From positions 581,401 through 645,400 of the forward strand of contig LSYV01000041.1 in the NCBI GenBank assembly GCA_001584585.1: a DNA stretch of 64,000 nucleotides, written 5' to 3'. Origin of the DNA: Gonium pectorale. Taxonomy: Eukaryota > Chlorophyta > Chlorophyceae > Chlamydomonadales > Volvocaceae. The notes beneath the pieces were generated by a model. That model worked only from the letters and a program-made list of their open reading frames with translations, did no database searches and was not told the origin of the DNA. This document shows positions 32,001 to 47,000 of this stretch, one piece after another. Position 1 is the first letter of the stretch. The number at the start of each line of letters is the position of its first letter. The position numbers were made by a program, and so were the translations under genes.

Positions 32001-35000
32001 GGTCTCCTCCAGGTCGGGCCGCTCCTTGTTCACCACCAGCGCCAGGAGCTGGTCCTCCAGGCCGCCCTCCGTCACGGTGAAGTTGATCAGCGTGGTCTCG
32101 GCCTGCAGCAGGTGCGGAGGATGGCATGGTAAGGATATTATCTTCGCTCAGCGGGAGGAGACTACGGAATGACAACGCAACCCTTGAGGTTCGCGCCGGC
32201 TGCTCTGCTGGGGTTGACCGTTGCTGAAGACAGATAGACGCACCGCATGGTGGTGGCACCTGGGAAATACCGGTAGGGTGAGCGCGCGCACCTGAATCTC
32301 AGGCGGGTAGTGCGGGTTGGAGAGCTTGGTGTGCAGGAAGAGGCGGAAGTTCCGGTTGTACTCGCACTCCTTGTCTCCCAGCTTGACATACAGCGAGCGG
32401 CCCTTCTTGAAGGTGGAGCGCGTGATGACGGGGTTGAGCACCGCGTCGATGGTCTCGCCCATGTTCTCGATCAGCACGCTGTGGCCCGCCTCGATGGCAC
32501 GCTCCATCACGGTGAGCATGTTCGGCGCGCCCATGCGCGTCACCTGCATGAACCCGGGGCAACCCAGGCGTCAAAGAACACCCACACGACGCAGTGTGCA
32601 TTTCAATGTGCAGACCGCATGCAAAACCAGCGAACAATGCTACGTTCCCAACCAGCAAGAGGCCCACCTGCAGGTTGTTCTTGCTCTCGCGCTCCTTGAT
32701 CCACAGGATACCCTGCAGCTGCGGGTCCATCATGAGGCTCCAGCGCTCTGAGTTGGTCAGGATGGTGCCGTTCTGCACCGAGGTGGGGTCGGAGGGCAGG
32801 CCCTCGCGGATCCAGCCCGCCACCAGCGCGTCGTCCACCAGCACCTTGAGCGGGTCGCTGATGCCCTCCGTCATGGGCATGTGGCGCTCACGCAGGAACA
32901 GGATCCAGTCGTCGATGAGCTGCGCGCGGAACTTGGCCGTGAAGGGGCCGGCATACGAGACGAACGCCGCCGCCAGCAGCATATCGCCTGCGTGTGGAGG
33001 CAGCAACAAGCCCGGTGCGTCAGCCAGCATAGACCCTGTGGACTTCCGGACTGCGGCGGACTACACCGGCGCACAAGCAAGCTGAGGCATTCACGGCTAG
33101 GAATTCGGGGTCGGGCTGGGCATTGATGGGCTTGGGCCCGGCTCACCAGTCAGGACTTCGTAGTTCTTTCGTAGCTGCTCCACCGTCAACGCCCAGCGCT
33201 CGCCCTCCGAGGCCAGCGCGTTGATGAGGCGGTTGGCCAGCTCCAGCTTGCGCTGGCAGCGTGCGCTCTCACGAATGGCCGCCTCCTTGTCATCGTTAGC
33301 CTCCTTGAATTGCTGCTCCAGCTCCTGCACCTTCTCGTTCAGCAGCGCCACCTTCTCCTGAACAGCCGTCAGACTGCGGGACCGTGGCGCGATCCCGGGA
33401 TGAAACAAGTCAAGATCGAGCAAGGGCAACGAATGCAACGCCCCTACAAGGTTTGAGAACACGGTTTAGTAAAAATGGGCTGAGAGCTAGCAGCATCCAG
33501 CGTTCCGAAGTTACTGCTAGCGTGCGTCGATATTACTGCAGGAACTCACGTCACGTTGGCCTCCTCTAGCTTGGCGTTCGCGGCCGCCAGCTCCTGGCGC
33601 TTGGGCTCCACCTCCTGCACCACGTCATAGTACTTGATAATGTTGATGGCCCACTCGCACAGACCGGCGGCGGCCGTGGACTTCTTGCCAATGGCCTCGC
33701 GGTTGAAGTACTCCAGCTGCAGGTACGGCCGGCACGCGTCCACCGTCTTGCGAGCGACCTGAAGGGAATAAGGATATTGCAAGGCGTCAGCATCTCAATC
33801 ACGGTTCGTTGCTTCAACCGTTGCTTCAACCGTTGCTTCAACCGTTGCCAGGTGGGGAGGTATGTATCCTAAGCCGTGCTACACGACTCCAGGTCCTTGG
33901 CCTGACGCTGGCAGGCAGATGCAGCGCACAGGAGCTCCAGAGTGATGCATCCGTGCACCAAACGGTGGGCCTGCACAAGCGCCGCACCTGGCCGGCATCA
34001 ATGACACCCTTGAAGGCCTTGACCCGCTCCAGGAACTTGTCCACGTTGTTCATCAGCTTCTGGGCAGCTGCCCAGGACTTGTCCTTGGGGTTGTTCTCCA
34101 GCAGGCAGATGACCACCGCCGTGACGTCGTCCACGCCCGGCGGCGGCTTCTTGAGCGACTTTGCCTCTCCCAGGTCCTTCTTGGTCACAGTCTCCAGGGC
34201 AGCCATGGCCTCCGCCACCAGCGGCTCGGCGGCCGCCAGGTCGGCCTCACAGCTAGCCTGCTTCTCCGACACCTCCTTGGCAATCACGGTACACTTCTCG
34301 GCCTCGATCTGTCCCATGAGAAAGGCAGCGGAAAGAGGCAAAGTTAGGGCAAACAGGGCGTGCTAGGATATGACTCGAGCAAGCACTGCAAGATGCTCCA
34401 ATGAACGCCAACCAACCATACGGCATGCCCTATCATACCCAAACCATTGCGCACCTGGGCCGCAGCGTTCTCGGCGTTGACCTTCTCCTTCTCAATGCCG
34501 ACCTGCTCCGCAAAGATGTTAGCGGACGCCACCTTCTGCTCCACCTCCACCGCCTTGACCTTGGCCTCCTCTACCAGGACATCCACATCGGCTTGCACCC
34601 TGCGGAGAAAGACATAAATGTATCAGCCATGCAAGCCCCACTTAGGATGCACAGAACGTCGTAGGACAGGAGCTTTTGCCTCCATCCTTTCAGACCCATG
34701 GTTCGCCATATTCGGGCCCGCCGCACACGTACTTGTGCAGCTTCTGCAGGCCGTTCTCCAGACGCTCCGTGTTATCCAGGTTGTTCTTCCGCTTTGAGGA
34801 CAGCACGTTCTTGTAGAGCTTGATGAGCTCAAGGAAAGTCTTGGGCGTGGTGTAGTTGTAGCGGCGCTCAACCTCGCGGAACTTGATGGATACCTGCATA
34901 CAAGTTGGGGGACAGTCAGCCGTGTCGGCTGCCGAGCCCCAAAGCCCAAATGCCCACCTTGCACCCTCACAACCCTTCGCAGGCATACTTGCCTGCATCT

Positions 35001-38000
35001 TACCCGCTGAAGAGTCCAGCAGCCCGATCCCAACACTGCTCTCACAACAACCCACCTTGTTAACCAGCTGGAAGCTGTAGGGCATAAACTCCACGACGGC
35101 ATTGCGCACGGGGTCGTCGCCCAGGTCCACCTCGTCCAAGAAGCGCTTGGCCACGCTGAACAGCGAGCTCTCGGGCCAGGGCTGGAACCAGTCGATGACC
35201 GTCGAGGTGACCGTCGCCAGGAAGCGCTGCGAGCACATCAGGGTATGGGATGGGTAAACGCTACCCTGCCATTCCTGCCGTATGTGAAGCTCTGAAACCC
35301 CAACCATGCCGACATTTAAGCGCCACCCTGATGACGCCAGCGGCAGGTAAGCTCCCATTCACGCCCGGGGACATAGCGAGGCCTTCAATAACCCCTGACC
35401 ACTCTTCCAACAGCACACCTGAGAGCGCACGCGGAAGTTCTCGCCCACAGGCGACGCCGTGAAGACCATGTGCAGGTTGGTCTTGACCTTCTGCAGGAAC
35501 ACGCTCCAGCAGTTCTCCGATGTGTCCAGCAGGCCCAGGCTCTTGGTCTCGGAGCGCAGCGCATTAATGATGTCGTCCTTGTCTTCCTGGGGGAACAGGT
35601 CGGGGATCTCGCCCGAGGACAGCAGGTCGTTGATGTAGACCAGCATGCGCTCGTCGATGATCTGCGAGTCGGTGAACAGGAACATGACGCCCTCGCCCTT
35701 GACACCGGCGCGGCGGTACATCTTCTGGATGTCCTCCTTGAAGTTGTTCATGGAGTAGGAGCCCGAGATGACGATCATGGTTGTGATGTAGCCGCAGATG
35801 TGGGCTGCCAGGCGCGCAAGCGACTGCTTGCCGCTGCCGCCTACACCGACCAGCAGCGCATGACCGGATGGGTTGGACACGATGCGGCTGATGCGGCAAA
35901 CGTGCTTCATGGCGTCCTCGAACAGCACCAGGTCCATGGCGGCGTTCGTCTCGTTGTACTCGTTCAGAGCCTCCGTGAGGGTCTTGAACAGCGACGAGTA
36001 GTCGGACACCTCGTCGTACGCCCGGTCTGCAAGGCCGCGCGCAAAGTGGCAGAAGATGAGCGGCTTGGGCTCCTTCTTCTTGTAGTAGTCGTCGATGTCG
36101 GTGACGGCGAAGTACTTCTTGACGATGGTGGTGGCGGCCTTGTTGTAGGCGTCCAAGTCGTACATCGAGACCAGGCGATCCGCGTACACACGCTCCGACT
36201 CGTGCAGCCACAGCTTGCCCCACTTGGAGGGCGAGTTGAAGGCGTCGGGCGTGGACATCAGCAGGCCCTGGAAGACGTTGGCCAGATGGCGCACGGTGAA
36301 CTCGTAGTGGAAGTTGATGGCCGTCTTGCGGAAGGTCTGCGACACCTTGTCGTGCAGCGCCAGCGCGGCCTGCAGGATCTTGGTGCCCATGTCCTGGATC
36401 TCCTCGCGGAACTTCTTCAGGTGGCCCTGTAGGACACCGCGGAAATGAAAAGTCAGCAGATGGACGCACTGGCAGAGCACTGCTAGGCAAGGCCTGAGTT
36501 TTTGATTATGTTTTCTATTTGTTAACACACGTGGTTGCACACGTCTGCCTTGTGGCCGGTGGCCCAACACCAGAGGCTCAGCAACCCAGCACCAGGCCTT
36601 CTGGACCGCACCTGCAGGAAGGTGCCGTAGATCTTCATGAGCGAGTCCTGGCCGGGGAAGTCCACCGCCAGCGTCATGAACAGACGCTGCAGGCGCGGGT
36701 TGATGACGAAGGAGCCAGCGGTCGGGTTCATGCACGCCACGTACTGCGTGTTGTTGATGTTCTTGGGCGTCAGCTTGCTGCGGTCGAACCAGTGGCCCCA
36801 GCCCAGGTGCTGGCGGATCAGTGAGATGGGCATAGCCGTCTCGTACAGGTCCAGCTTGGGCATGTTCAGGTCATCCACAAAGTAGATGAGCTGCTTGGTG
36901 CCCGGTGGGCCATAGTTGATACCGGCCTTCTTCTCCAGCGAGCTCTCCAGCACCTGAGGACGACGGCAATTCAATGTGCGTGGGGGGCATTCCGGCTGCA
37001 TAAGAGCCAGAGGGCGGGATGCGCTCGCGCACGCGCAGGCAAAGCCAGCTCACCAAATACAGCAAGCGCAGCACCCAAATCATCGAAAGCGAACCGGACA
37101 AACCACGATTGCCTCCCTCCCTATGACCTATGCAACGTGTCCCACCAGCCACAGGCCTGTCCCCAGGCCTACCTTCTGGAACGACACCACATCCGTGAAG
37201 TAGTTGAAGCTGATGGACAGCGACATGAAGTCCTCGCCTAGGCTGCCCAGCTTGCCCTTGACCAGCTGCGTCTTGCCCACGCCCGCGCCGCCCACGAACA
37301 TGATGGGCTTGCGGAGATCCACCATCATGTCCAGGAAGAAGCGCAGGCTGCTGGTTTCGGCAGTGGGCACGAACACGCTCGACATGGGCTGCGAGCCGTC
37401 ATAGTCAATGTCGGTGACCAGCTCAGCCCACGGCTGGAACTTCTGGGTCTTGGGGTTGACGAAGTAGTCGTACACCGTGCCCTTGCCCGGGATCTTAACC
37501 GTCGTCCAGGTCTGCTTGAACCACTTGTCAAAGTTGCGCCTGAGGGGGGGAAAGGCGACGGCGCAGAGGAGCAGGTGTTGGGCGCCGGTACCGGTGGTGC
37601 ACTTGCGCGAGACAGCTGCATGCATCATAGCCGCAAGTCATGCATGTCATGCACCAGCACATGCCCACGATTGCGCATCCCGAAACCCAGATTACCTGTA
37701 CGGGATGCCATCCTTCTCCACCAGCGCTCCGCCAAACGCCCAGATCATGGCGAACACGAAGTACATCTCAAACAGACCCTGATCGGCCTTGTTGGACAGG
37801 TTCTCCGGCCGCAGCACGCCCTCCATGATGTTGACCAGCGTGCTTACGAAGTTCATTTGCGCCAGCGGAGTGATGTGGCTGTAGCTCTTGCGCATCTCCA
37901 GCAACGTGGTGGGCACGTACTTATCAAACAGCTCGCGCAGCCACGTGCACGGCAGCGTCGGGTCCTTCCACTTAGCGCGCTCGGCGTAGGGCTTGACCAC

Positions 38001-41000
38001 CCTGTGAAACGGCGGGACCGGACATCAGGCGAAGCGCACAGAAGCGAAGGAGTGTCTGCACCCCCAGCCAAGCTCAGGTGCATCCGAAGGCGGCCGCACC
38101 TCAGCAAGCCTGTGCGGTTTAAGCCCAAACTCGCCCTAGTGAGTGATCTAAAGATGCTATGCAGGCATGAACCCCAACCCCAACCTCCAACGCACCGGTT
38201 GATCCATGACATGGCCATGTTGTGCCACTGCTGGCTCTCCGAGATGTACAGAATGCCGGCGCGGGTGGCGGTGGCGGGCGTCGCGAACTTGAGGTCACGG
38301 ATCTCGAAGATCAGCTTCATGTGCGGCAGCACGCGGATGCGCTCGTTAGAGGGCAGCGTCAGCAGGCGGTTGTCGTCCATGACAGAGTTCATGGACTCGA
38401 TCCAGTTGGCGTCCAGGTCGCCGTCCAGCATGAGCCACTTCGGGTCGTCACCGGGCATGTTGGCCAGCTCACGCATGTAGTATGAAAGCAGACCGTCCTT
38501 CCACTCGCGGGTGGCCTGAGGAACGGCAAGGTGGGGCAACATGGAGGGAGGCAGACGAGCTATGGATGCCTCAAGACAGAATCCTTAGCACAGTTCGGCG
38601 AGGTTCGCTTGCTTCACAACGATAGGCGCGGGTCAGGCCCTGAAGCGGCGTTTTGCACCCCCAACACACCGCCTGCCCACCAGACGTCACATACCTGGTT
38701 GACCTGGCCGTACAACTCGTATGTGGAGATGGACTTGGGGTTGATGTCGCGGATCACGACCTTCTTCTTGTTGGTCATCTTCAGGTAGTCGTTGACGGGG
38801 TTGTTGCAGCCCTTGGTGATGGCCTTGGCCAGCACTCGGTAGCACTCAGTGCGGCCCGTGCCGGTGGGGCCCATGAGGAAGACGCAGTGGCGGATGGCAA
38901 GCAGCTCCGACAGCTGCACGATGCGCAGCACGAAGTCCTCCTCCTCGGTCAGGCCCATCTCCTTGATGGTGGCCACGATGACCTCCTCGAACTCCAGGTC
39001 GCGCTTGCGCGGCGGGTCGATGCCTGCAGGTGGCGCATGGCATTTACATGACTAGACAGGCCCTGAGCAATCATACTTATCGGCAACCAATGCAAGGCGC
39101 GTGGCGACGCCACCCAGCCTGGCTGGGGCAAGCCCATCGGCGCGATGACCCCGCAGGCGTCACTTCAGGGACGTCATACTCTCGTCGATCCTTGCATCCA
39201 ATACCGCCCCCTAGCATGCGAGCCTCGCCTCATCTACCTAGCAGCGACATCCCCTAACGCTGGGTATTACACCACACATGCAGATCCGGTACTGTACCTG
39301 GGAAAAGGTCGTTCAGTAGGCCCATGAAGATCACCATGTCCTGCGCCAGGATCTTGGGAATGTTGAAGTCGCGCAGTGCGCGGAACAACACGTCCGCCTC
39401 CACTTGACCCGCCTCGGCGCGCAGCAGCGAGCCGGCCACAACCAGCACCGACTTGATGGCACGCAGGCCCCAGTCGTAGTGCTTCTGCGGGCTGAGCAGG
39501 TCCTCCAGCAGGTAGTACAGCGACGCAAATTTCTTGGCTAGCATCTTGGCCTCCACAAAGCCCTCCGCCATTAGCATATTCTCCATGATCAGCTGCCGGT
39601 CCGGGACCATCACGGTGATGGGGCGGAACAGCGCCTGTGCGGGGTCGGTGAGAGATGGGAAGGTGGTGATTCCATGTGGAGGGCAGCAAGCTCAACTACA
39701 AAACCAAATCTTACAGAAGACTTTTAGCAGTTCCCAAGCACCGTGTAAGCCCTCGGCCTGGTGGCAAACGGCCCGCGCTGCAACACGGACAGGTCTGAGG
39801 AGACACGGCGCTATGATGTGCAGCCGCTGAAGAAGCCCCAACAACATGCTTTCCCGTTAGCCCAGCCAAGGGGTCGGGCAGAGGCCGCAGTCAACTTAAG
39901 TTGCAAACAACTCCTTTGGCATGCTGCCGCGGGGTTGTGGGTGGGAGGTAAAGGGCGCAACCCCACCTTGAGCGACTCGGGCAGCTCAGCGCGGCCAATG
40001 TAGCCGGGGTTCATGGTAATGAAGGCCGACGTGCCCTCCTCCAGCGGCATCTCCACACCGTCCGCAGCCACGAAAGTCCACCTCTCGATGGGCGGGTGCT
40101 TGGCGCCGTCCTTATCCACGTACTCCAGGCCGCGGCCGGGAAGCATGGTCTTGCGCTTCTGGCTGTCGGTGACACACTTGTACTGCACCGAGCACACAGA
40201 CAGCACCTCGGGCACCAGGCGGTTGAACTCATCGAAACAGCCCCACGAGCCGGAGGCCGCCAGACCCTTGAAGATGTCGCCCATGGTGCGATAGTCCATC
40301 TCGGGCGAGCAGTTAAAGACGTAGACCGACTTGCCGAGTTGCGCCGACAGATCCTTCGTGGTCTCGGTCTTGCCGGTACCGGCGGGGCCGGCGGGCGCAG
40401 TGCCCAGCGACAGCCAGCACGCCTGCGTTCAGGGAATCATTTCGGCGGCACGTTTAACAGAGCGAAGAGGAGAAGAGAGAATGGGCAACAAGGTCTAGGC
40501 GGAGGCTAACGCTCCGCAACGATACGTATTCAAAGATTGCGTGGTCTGCAGACCGTTGGCATGCCGAGCAGGGGCCGTACCTGCGTTGCGGTGATGTAGA
40601 TGCGGTCGGTGAGGGGCGTGATGACCAGGCGCGGGCCGTTGCCCAGGTACTCGTAACCGTAGGGGAACGAGGCGTCGCAAATGCGAATACGGCAGTCGGC
40701 AATGTCCTTGTCCCAGTAGGAGCGTAGCTGGCTAACCCACTGGAAGCAGTCCGGCTGGTCCGCTTTGGCGTCAACCACCGCCTGTGGGAGGGAGCGCCGT
40801 TCCTTTCATGTACCCACTCCCTTCCAACAACCGCTAATGCTGGGCACTTCACGACAATCAACGGACAGCAGAAGTGGAATTGTGAAGGGATACTGACGAC
40901 CATGATGATGCGGCGCATTGCAGTTTACATTCGCAACCTAAACCACTGGCCCCGCCACTCACCAGCACCATATCGCGGGAGTGGGCATCGATGGTGATCA

Positions 41001-44000
41001 TGTTCATGATTTTCTGGCGGTCCGGCTTGGACAGGTCCGTACGGGTAACCTCGATCAGCTTCGTTAGCTGCTTGACCTGTGGACCGTACATGCACAAAGG
41101 TCAGCCTCCCGGAGGCGCCACATCTATTTCACACAGGCCTATGGGTATACAGTACGATACCGGAATTGATGGATTCCGCAGCCCTACCTGGAACTCGTTG
41201 TACTTCACCATAGCGTCCTTGTCGCCCTTGGCCATCTCCACGAATGCCTGCTCAACCTCCGTGCACCAGAAGATCTGGTTCACGACTAGGATGACCTGCG
41301 ACGGCCAGGCGAACAGCCACTGCTCGCGCGGCTTGGTGGGGTAGTCCTCCACGGAAGCCTTGAGCACCATGCGCAGCTCGTTGCGCATCTTGACGATGAT
41401 GTCATTCATGTATTCCTCCACCTACGGGGAACACCCGTGAAGGGCTCAGACCGGGTGCGAGCATTTGTTTTGAACTCTGGTTCATGCGGCAGAAGCACAC
41501 GTGCAAACAGATGTCCCTTTTCCATACCTTGTTCTCCAGAGGCAGCGGGGTGGAGAACGGCACGTACTCCACTCCCACGCACGACTCCATGCCCAGCCCC
41601 TTGGGGCGGCGACCCGGCACCACCTCCTCCGAGTCGAGGCGGAGCTTGTCGATAGCCTGACAGGATGTTCAGTACAGGAAAAGGTGGTCATCGCCAGAGC
41701 CGGCAGTGAAACACGCTTCCCGCGGAAATACTGTGAGCTGGTGGCGGCTGGCCACTAAAAGGCATATCCAAGGCACATGCAGGGAGCTGTATCTGTGAGT
41801 GGTGGGTTGCGCACCTGGAAGCACTTGTTCATGTGCATTTGCACGCGCACGGGGTTGTTGCCGTTGGACAGAATGTCCAGCAGGTCAGCAGCGGACACAA
41901 AGTAGAAGCGCGGGAAGGCGCGGCGCTTGGACTCCATGTAGTCGTTCAGGGCCTTCTTGCAGACCTCGAGCTCGCGCTCCTGCGTCTCCAGGTTGGCGTA
42001 CAGGCCCTCGCGGTGGCAGCAAGCCACGCAGTTCTTCAGCTCCTTGAACTCGGCCAGTACCTGAGGAGAAGGGTTTGGGTCCGGCACAGATGTTGGTTGG
42101 CGCCGTGCAAGGCAAGGCCGAGTTCTGTATGCAACACAAGCAAATGCCCCTTGCACCCCAGTGTGAGGGCATCGTTAAACGCACCATGCCAACCACTGCC
42201 AGCAACCAGAGTAACCAAGCCCGGCGGCAAGTAGCTGCAGCACCGCACCTTCTTGACCTCCTTGTCGATGTTGGCAAAGCGCACCGTCGCTTCGGGCAGC
42301 TCCTTCTTCACCTCCTCGCTGTGGATGAACAGCGACTCCAGGTAGGCCCAGGTCCGTTGGATCTCGTGCATGATTTGGTTCACGTCCGCCACGTCGTTAA
42401 GCTTCTTCTGCCAGCCCAGGATCTCGTCCTTGAAGGTGGCCATGTACCGGTTGGCAATCATGCCCTGCACCTGCACCTGGTTGTCCTCCAGCGCCTGCGA
42501 AGTAGGCGGATGGCAAGATGTAAGCGATCCACCTGACCGCAGAATCCGTGCCAGACACATGCCCAAGGTACGCTGAGTGCGCATTAGTCATTCCAGCGCT
42601 TCCGGCATCATGTCATCATGCTACCATATGACGGTTACCAAACAGCAATCATTGCCACCCAGGCGCACCTCGAAGTCCTCCTCCGCCATCTTGATGATGT
42701 ACACGGGATAGTCCTTGTGCTGCGCAAATTGGAACTCCACACGCGCCCACGTGTCGGTGAGGCGCTTGAGAGCAATTTCCATCTTCTCCTCCTTCTGGGC
42801 GCGGTCCACGATCTCGCCCACCTCCTCCTCAAATTTGTGCAGCTCGAGGGCCAGCAGGTCGTTGAGCTTGAAGGCTGGGTCCTTTACGTTGAAGGACACC
42901 TGGAGCAGGAAGGGAAGTGGAGTTAGGGCGGGACACAAGAGGAACCCATCCAGGTGACTTATTCATAGGAGCAACGCATATAGAGCAATGTGGGAAGCCG
43001 CAATGCAGCCAGCCACCACACAATGTGGGTCTAAGAACTAAGCAGTAAACCCATAGCCTCCATCATATCCTTCAGTGCATTAACTTGCCAAGTTGCCATG
43101 GCAACATTTGTGCTGCTCTGAACCCTTCCCGCTACTTCAAAGAGGGTACAACGGTCGGATGAGAGTATCGTGAAGCCCAATGATGGAATAGTCATAGCGC
43201 AACTGGCAACGCCCTCCCACTCCCACGGTCGCCGCACCTTGGTGGTGGACATGAGCTGCTCCCAGTGGCGGTCGCGCATGGCCGGGCTGCGAAGGTCGGC
43301 AACCAGCGGCACGGACACGAGGAAGTTCTTGACCGCCTGGTCCACACCACGGAACACGTCCTCGTCGCGGACTTTCTTGTGCAGGCTCTTCACCTCCTTC
43401 ACAAACTGCTTGGCACCCTCCTCCATGATATCTGTTCGGATGTCGCTCCACTGCGTCTGGCGCCAGTCCTGTCAGAGGGGATTTGTGGCACGGACTCACA
43501 TGGGTCAGCAGGCAGCTTCTTATTGGGAATAGGCATGCGGCCAAAAGAGCGCCATGGTATACCACTGAGTGCAAGAGAGTTGGGGCAAACAAGACTCATG
43601 GCCATGATCAATCTTTACAACCACAGGTCATCAATACGCCATCTGCACCTGTTGACTGGGAGTGGCGTAGTGCGGCCTGAGCCCCATCCCCCGTTTCCGC
43701 ATCTGCATGAGATGTCCGTACCTGGAACTGCAGCTCACACAGAACGGCCGTGTCCCACACGTCCTTGACCATGACCAGGTCCTCGACGGTCTCCTTAATG
43801 GAGGCCTTGACGGGCTCCACGAGCTGAGGGAACTCGAACACGCTGGCGAGCTCGACCAGCCGGTCGCACTCGCGCTTGAGATCGGCAAGCTCGCGCGCCG
43901 CGGCGTCGAGCTCCGGGTAGGCCATGTCGAAGCCTGTGCTGTAGCGGAAGAAGGCCCGCTTGCGGAAGCCGGCGCGGTAGTTGCGCACCTTGGCGGCAAA

Positions 44001-47000
44001 GGACTCGATCTCCTTCTTGATGTCCTCGCCCTTCTGAGCCTGTTAGTGGCACGCAGGAAAGAGGCGACAGCAAGCAAGGTGACTGCTCATACGGATTCGG
44101 GCTTTACGTATTAAGGTTTTTTTGTTTGTGTTCCAGCTTTTAATTGATCCGGGTCTTCCTGCCGCAACCACAAAGCTGGCTACGGGTTTACCATGCCCGG
44201 GGTAGCAAGCAACCATTGCTTGCATATGCCCATTAGTCTACGGGCCGCCCCATTAGTCTACAGCGGGACTGCATCCGCCTTGTCACTGCTATAAGCACAC
44301 GTAAGCTCCTGCTACCACGCAACTCCCTGCACACCTGGATGGGCTCCACGTCCGTCTTGACCTGCGGCTGCGCCTTCTTGATATCGTCCCACTTGTGGGC
44401 TGCGTCCTCCAGCCGCTTCTCCATCTTGTTGACGCCCGGCACCTTGTCTTTGGCAAGCTGGGAGAACGCCTCATGCAGCTGGTCAATCAGCAGGTCGGTG
44501 CTGGCGCGCTGGCTCTTGACCTGGTACAGCGCGTCCATGACCTTGCGCAGCCCGTTCTCAAAGTCCTTGGTGAGCTTCTCGGGGCTGCGGGCGAGCTCCA
44601 TGCCGTGCGCCTGCGTGTCCATGAACTCCTCCAGACCCTTGAGCAGCGCCTCTGTGGCGACGCGCATCTTAGGCGTAAAGAGCATGCTGTCGCGGGTCTC
44701 CAGGAAGTCCAGGCACTGCACCATGTCGAACTTGGGCGAGCCGGCAGCGGCCGTGAGCAGCACAATGTTGTTGCGCAGCAGAGTAGCGATGCTGCCCGTG
44801 GGCAGCACGGCGTCACCAGCGCCCAGGTACACGCGCTCCCAGGAGCTGGCCGTAACGTCGTAGATCCAGCCGTCGTTCAATGGCCGGCCCTCCGAGTCGA
44901 GGCCGCCATGCATGAAGACCTTGCCGTAGGAGAACTCTTGCATAATGGCGCCCGAGCGGGCGACTGGTACGCCATGCAGGCCGCCCGTGGGAGGGTTGAC
45001 GGTGGCGTGGATGCTGTTGGGCCCAGTGACCTCCATGATCACCAGCTCGCCCGTCGTAACCGTCTCGCCCTCGTCATTGACGACCTGGCCGCCGAAGATG
45101 ACGATGCGGTTTCCGGTGGCAGCGGCGGCCGCCGACTTGCGTGGAGCGGGAATGTCGCCCTTCAAGATGGGCTCCATCCAATTGGCTCCAGCACGGTCCG
45201 ACGTGTCCACCATGGCCAGCTCACTGTATGAGTACCGAGCGGGCCATGCAAAAACATCAAGCCAGTGGAACTTCAAGCTATTGATCGCACATGCATCACT
45301 GCTACTAGCAAGGCTTCATGTTGCCCAATTAACCTTGGCTTGGGCCATCTAGAAAGGCATACGTCTGCGTCCAGCTGAGGCATGCGTTTGCAGATACTGA
45401 GCACCAACCCAAGCTCAACTTACGTCATGAGGTCGCCATCATGGTCACCCATCATAACGTAGAGGTCCTTGTCGATAGCAACAGCCACGTGCATGCTGCG
45501 GGCCGAGACTGGGAGCTCGTTGGGATTCTCCTCCGCGTGGGCAGCCGGCGCAGCGGGCGCCGCCTGCACGGCTGGCGGCGCCTCAGCAGCCGGCGCCTCA
45601 GCAGCCGGAGCCTCAGCAGCCTCTGGAGTAGGCTCACAAGCGGGCGCCCCCTCGGCAGATGCCGGAGCAGCCTCTGGCGCTGCTGGGGTCGCCTCCGAAG
45701 CGACCGCCGCAGCCTCCGCAGCAGGGGCCTCAACGCTGGCCGCTGCAGCCTCGCCCTCCGCCCCCTTGGTCTGGCCTTCGGCGACAGCGGCCTCGCCTGC
45801 CTCCACTGCGGCCTCACCGGCAGCAGGAGCAGCCTCGGCGCTCTCCGCCTTGGCTGCCTCAGCACCCTCCGCGGCAGCCTCGCCTGCCTCAGCAGCGACA
45901 GCAGCCTCACCCTCAGCAGGGGCAGCCTCGGCAGCTGCCTCACCCTCGCCCTCGGCCGCCTCAGCTGCCGTTGCAGGAGCATCCGCCTCGTCAGCTGCGG
46001 GCACGGCCTCGCCATCAGCCGCGGCGGGTGCCTCAACCGCCGCAGCTCCCTCGGCCACCGCAGCAGCCTCGCCCGCAGCGGCAGCCTCGCCCTCGCCGGC
46101 AGCCGGTGGCTCCGAAGGTGCAGCCTCCGACGGAGGGGCCACCGCTGCTGCCTCTGGTGCCGCCGCTGGAACCTCCGGGGCTGTCTCAGGAGCAGCGGGA
46201 GCGGGCTCTGCTGCTACCTTGGCGCTCGGTGGCCGGCTGCCGCTGGCAGCAGCGGCAGGCGCGGGCGGGTAATCCGCCGGCTCCTCACACTCCCCGGTGA
46301 AGTTTGTTGGGTGCCTGGTGACAAGAAAACACGTGCATTAGGAGCTGAATTGTGTACGGTGACATCTCTCCTGTTGAACATTTAAAAACATCTTATTTGT
46401 TAGAGTTCATTCGTGGCCGTGGAGCGTCACGTAAGCTAAACTTAACAAGCTCGACACACGGTGTGCAACCCGCCCCATCCCTCATAGGATCGTACCTGAT
46501 GTACGGGCGGCTCTCCTTTGGTGCGCTCCAAACCCAGCCGTCCGCCTGCTTGCGCAGGTAGAAGATGTCGTTCAGATCATTCTGATCAAAAAGGCCCAGG
46601 CCGCCAAACACAACCAGCTCCCCGTCGCTGAGCACGACGGTTGCGTGCTGAGTGCGGTCCGGCGGCGTTGGGCCCGAGGGAGCCACCGGCGCCCAGCGCC
46701 ACTCGTTGCCCTCGGTGTTGAGAAGTGTCACGCCTGACCGGTCGCCGCCGTAGAGCACCAGCTCGTTCCCCAGCGTGGAGAACGTAACACCCTTGCGCTT
46801 GGCGGGCGTCGCGCCAATGACGCGGGGCTTGACCCACGGGTCGCTGCAGCTGACCAGGAATGGCGAGCCACGAATAGGGACGAAGTCCGCCGTGCCCAGC
46901 TCGTTGAACGAGACGTGGATGTGGTAGGGGCCGGCGGTCGGGGCGAAGTAGTGCACCTCATACTGGCCATTGTTGAGGTCCCGGACGCGAGAGACGCCCT

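Noticed and set aside
44395..46385. Long open frames on the plus strand opposite the dynein exons (up to about 310 codons)
   Set aside because: They are antisense shadows of GC-rich, repetitive dynein coding sequence. The minus strand has kelch and linker motifs with proper splice sites; the plus frames have none.
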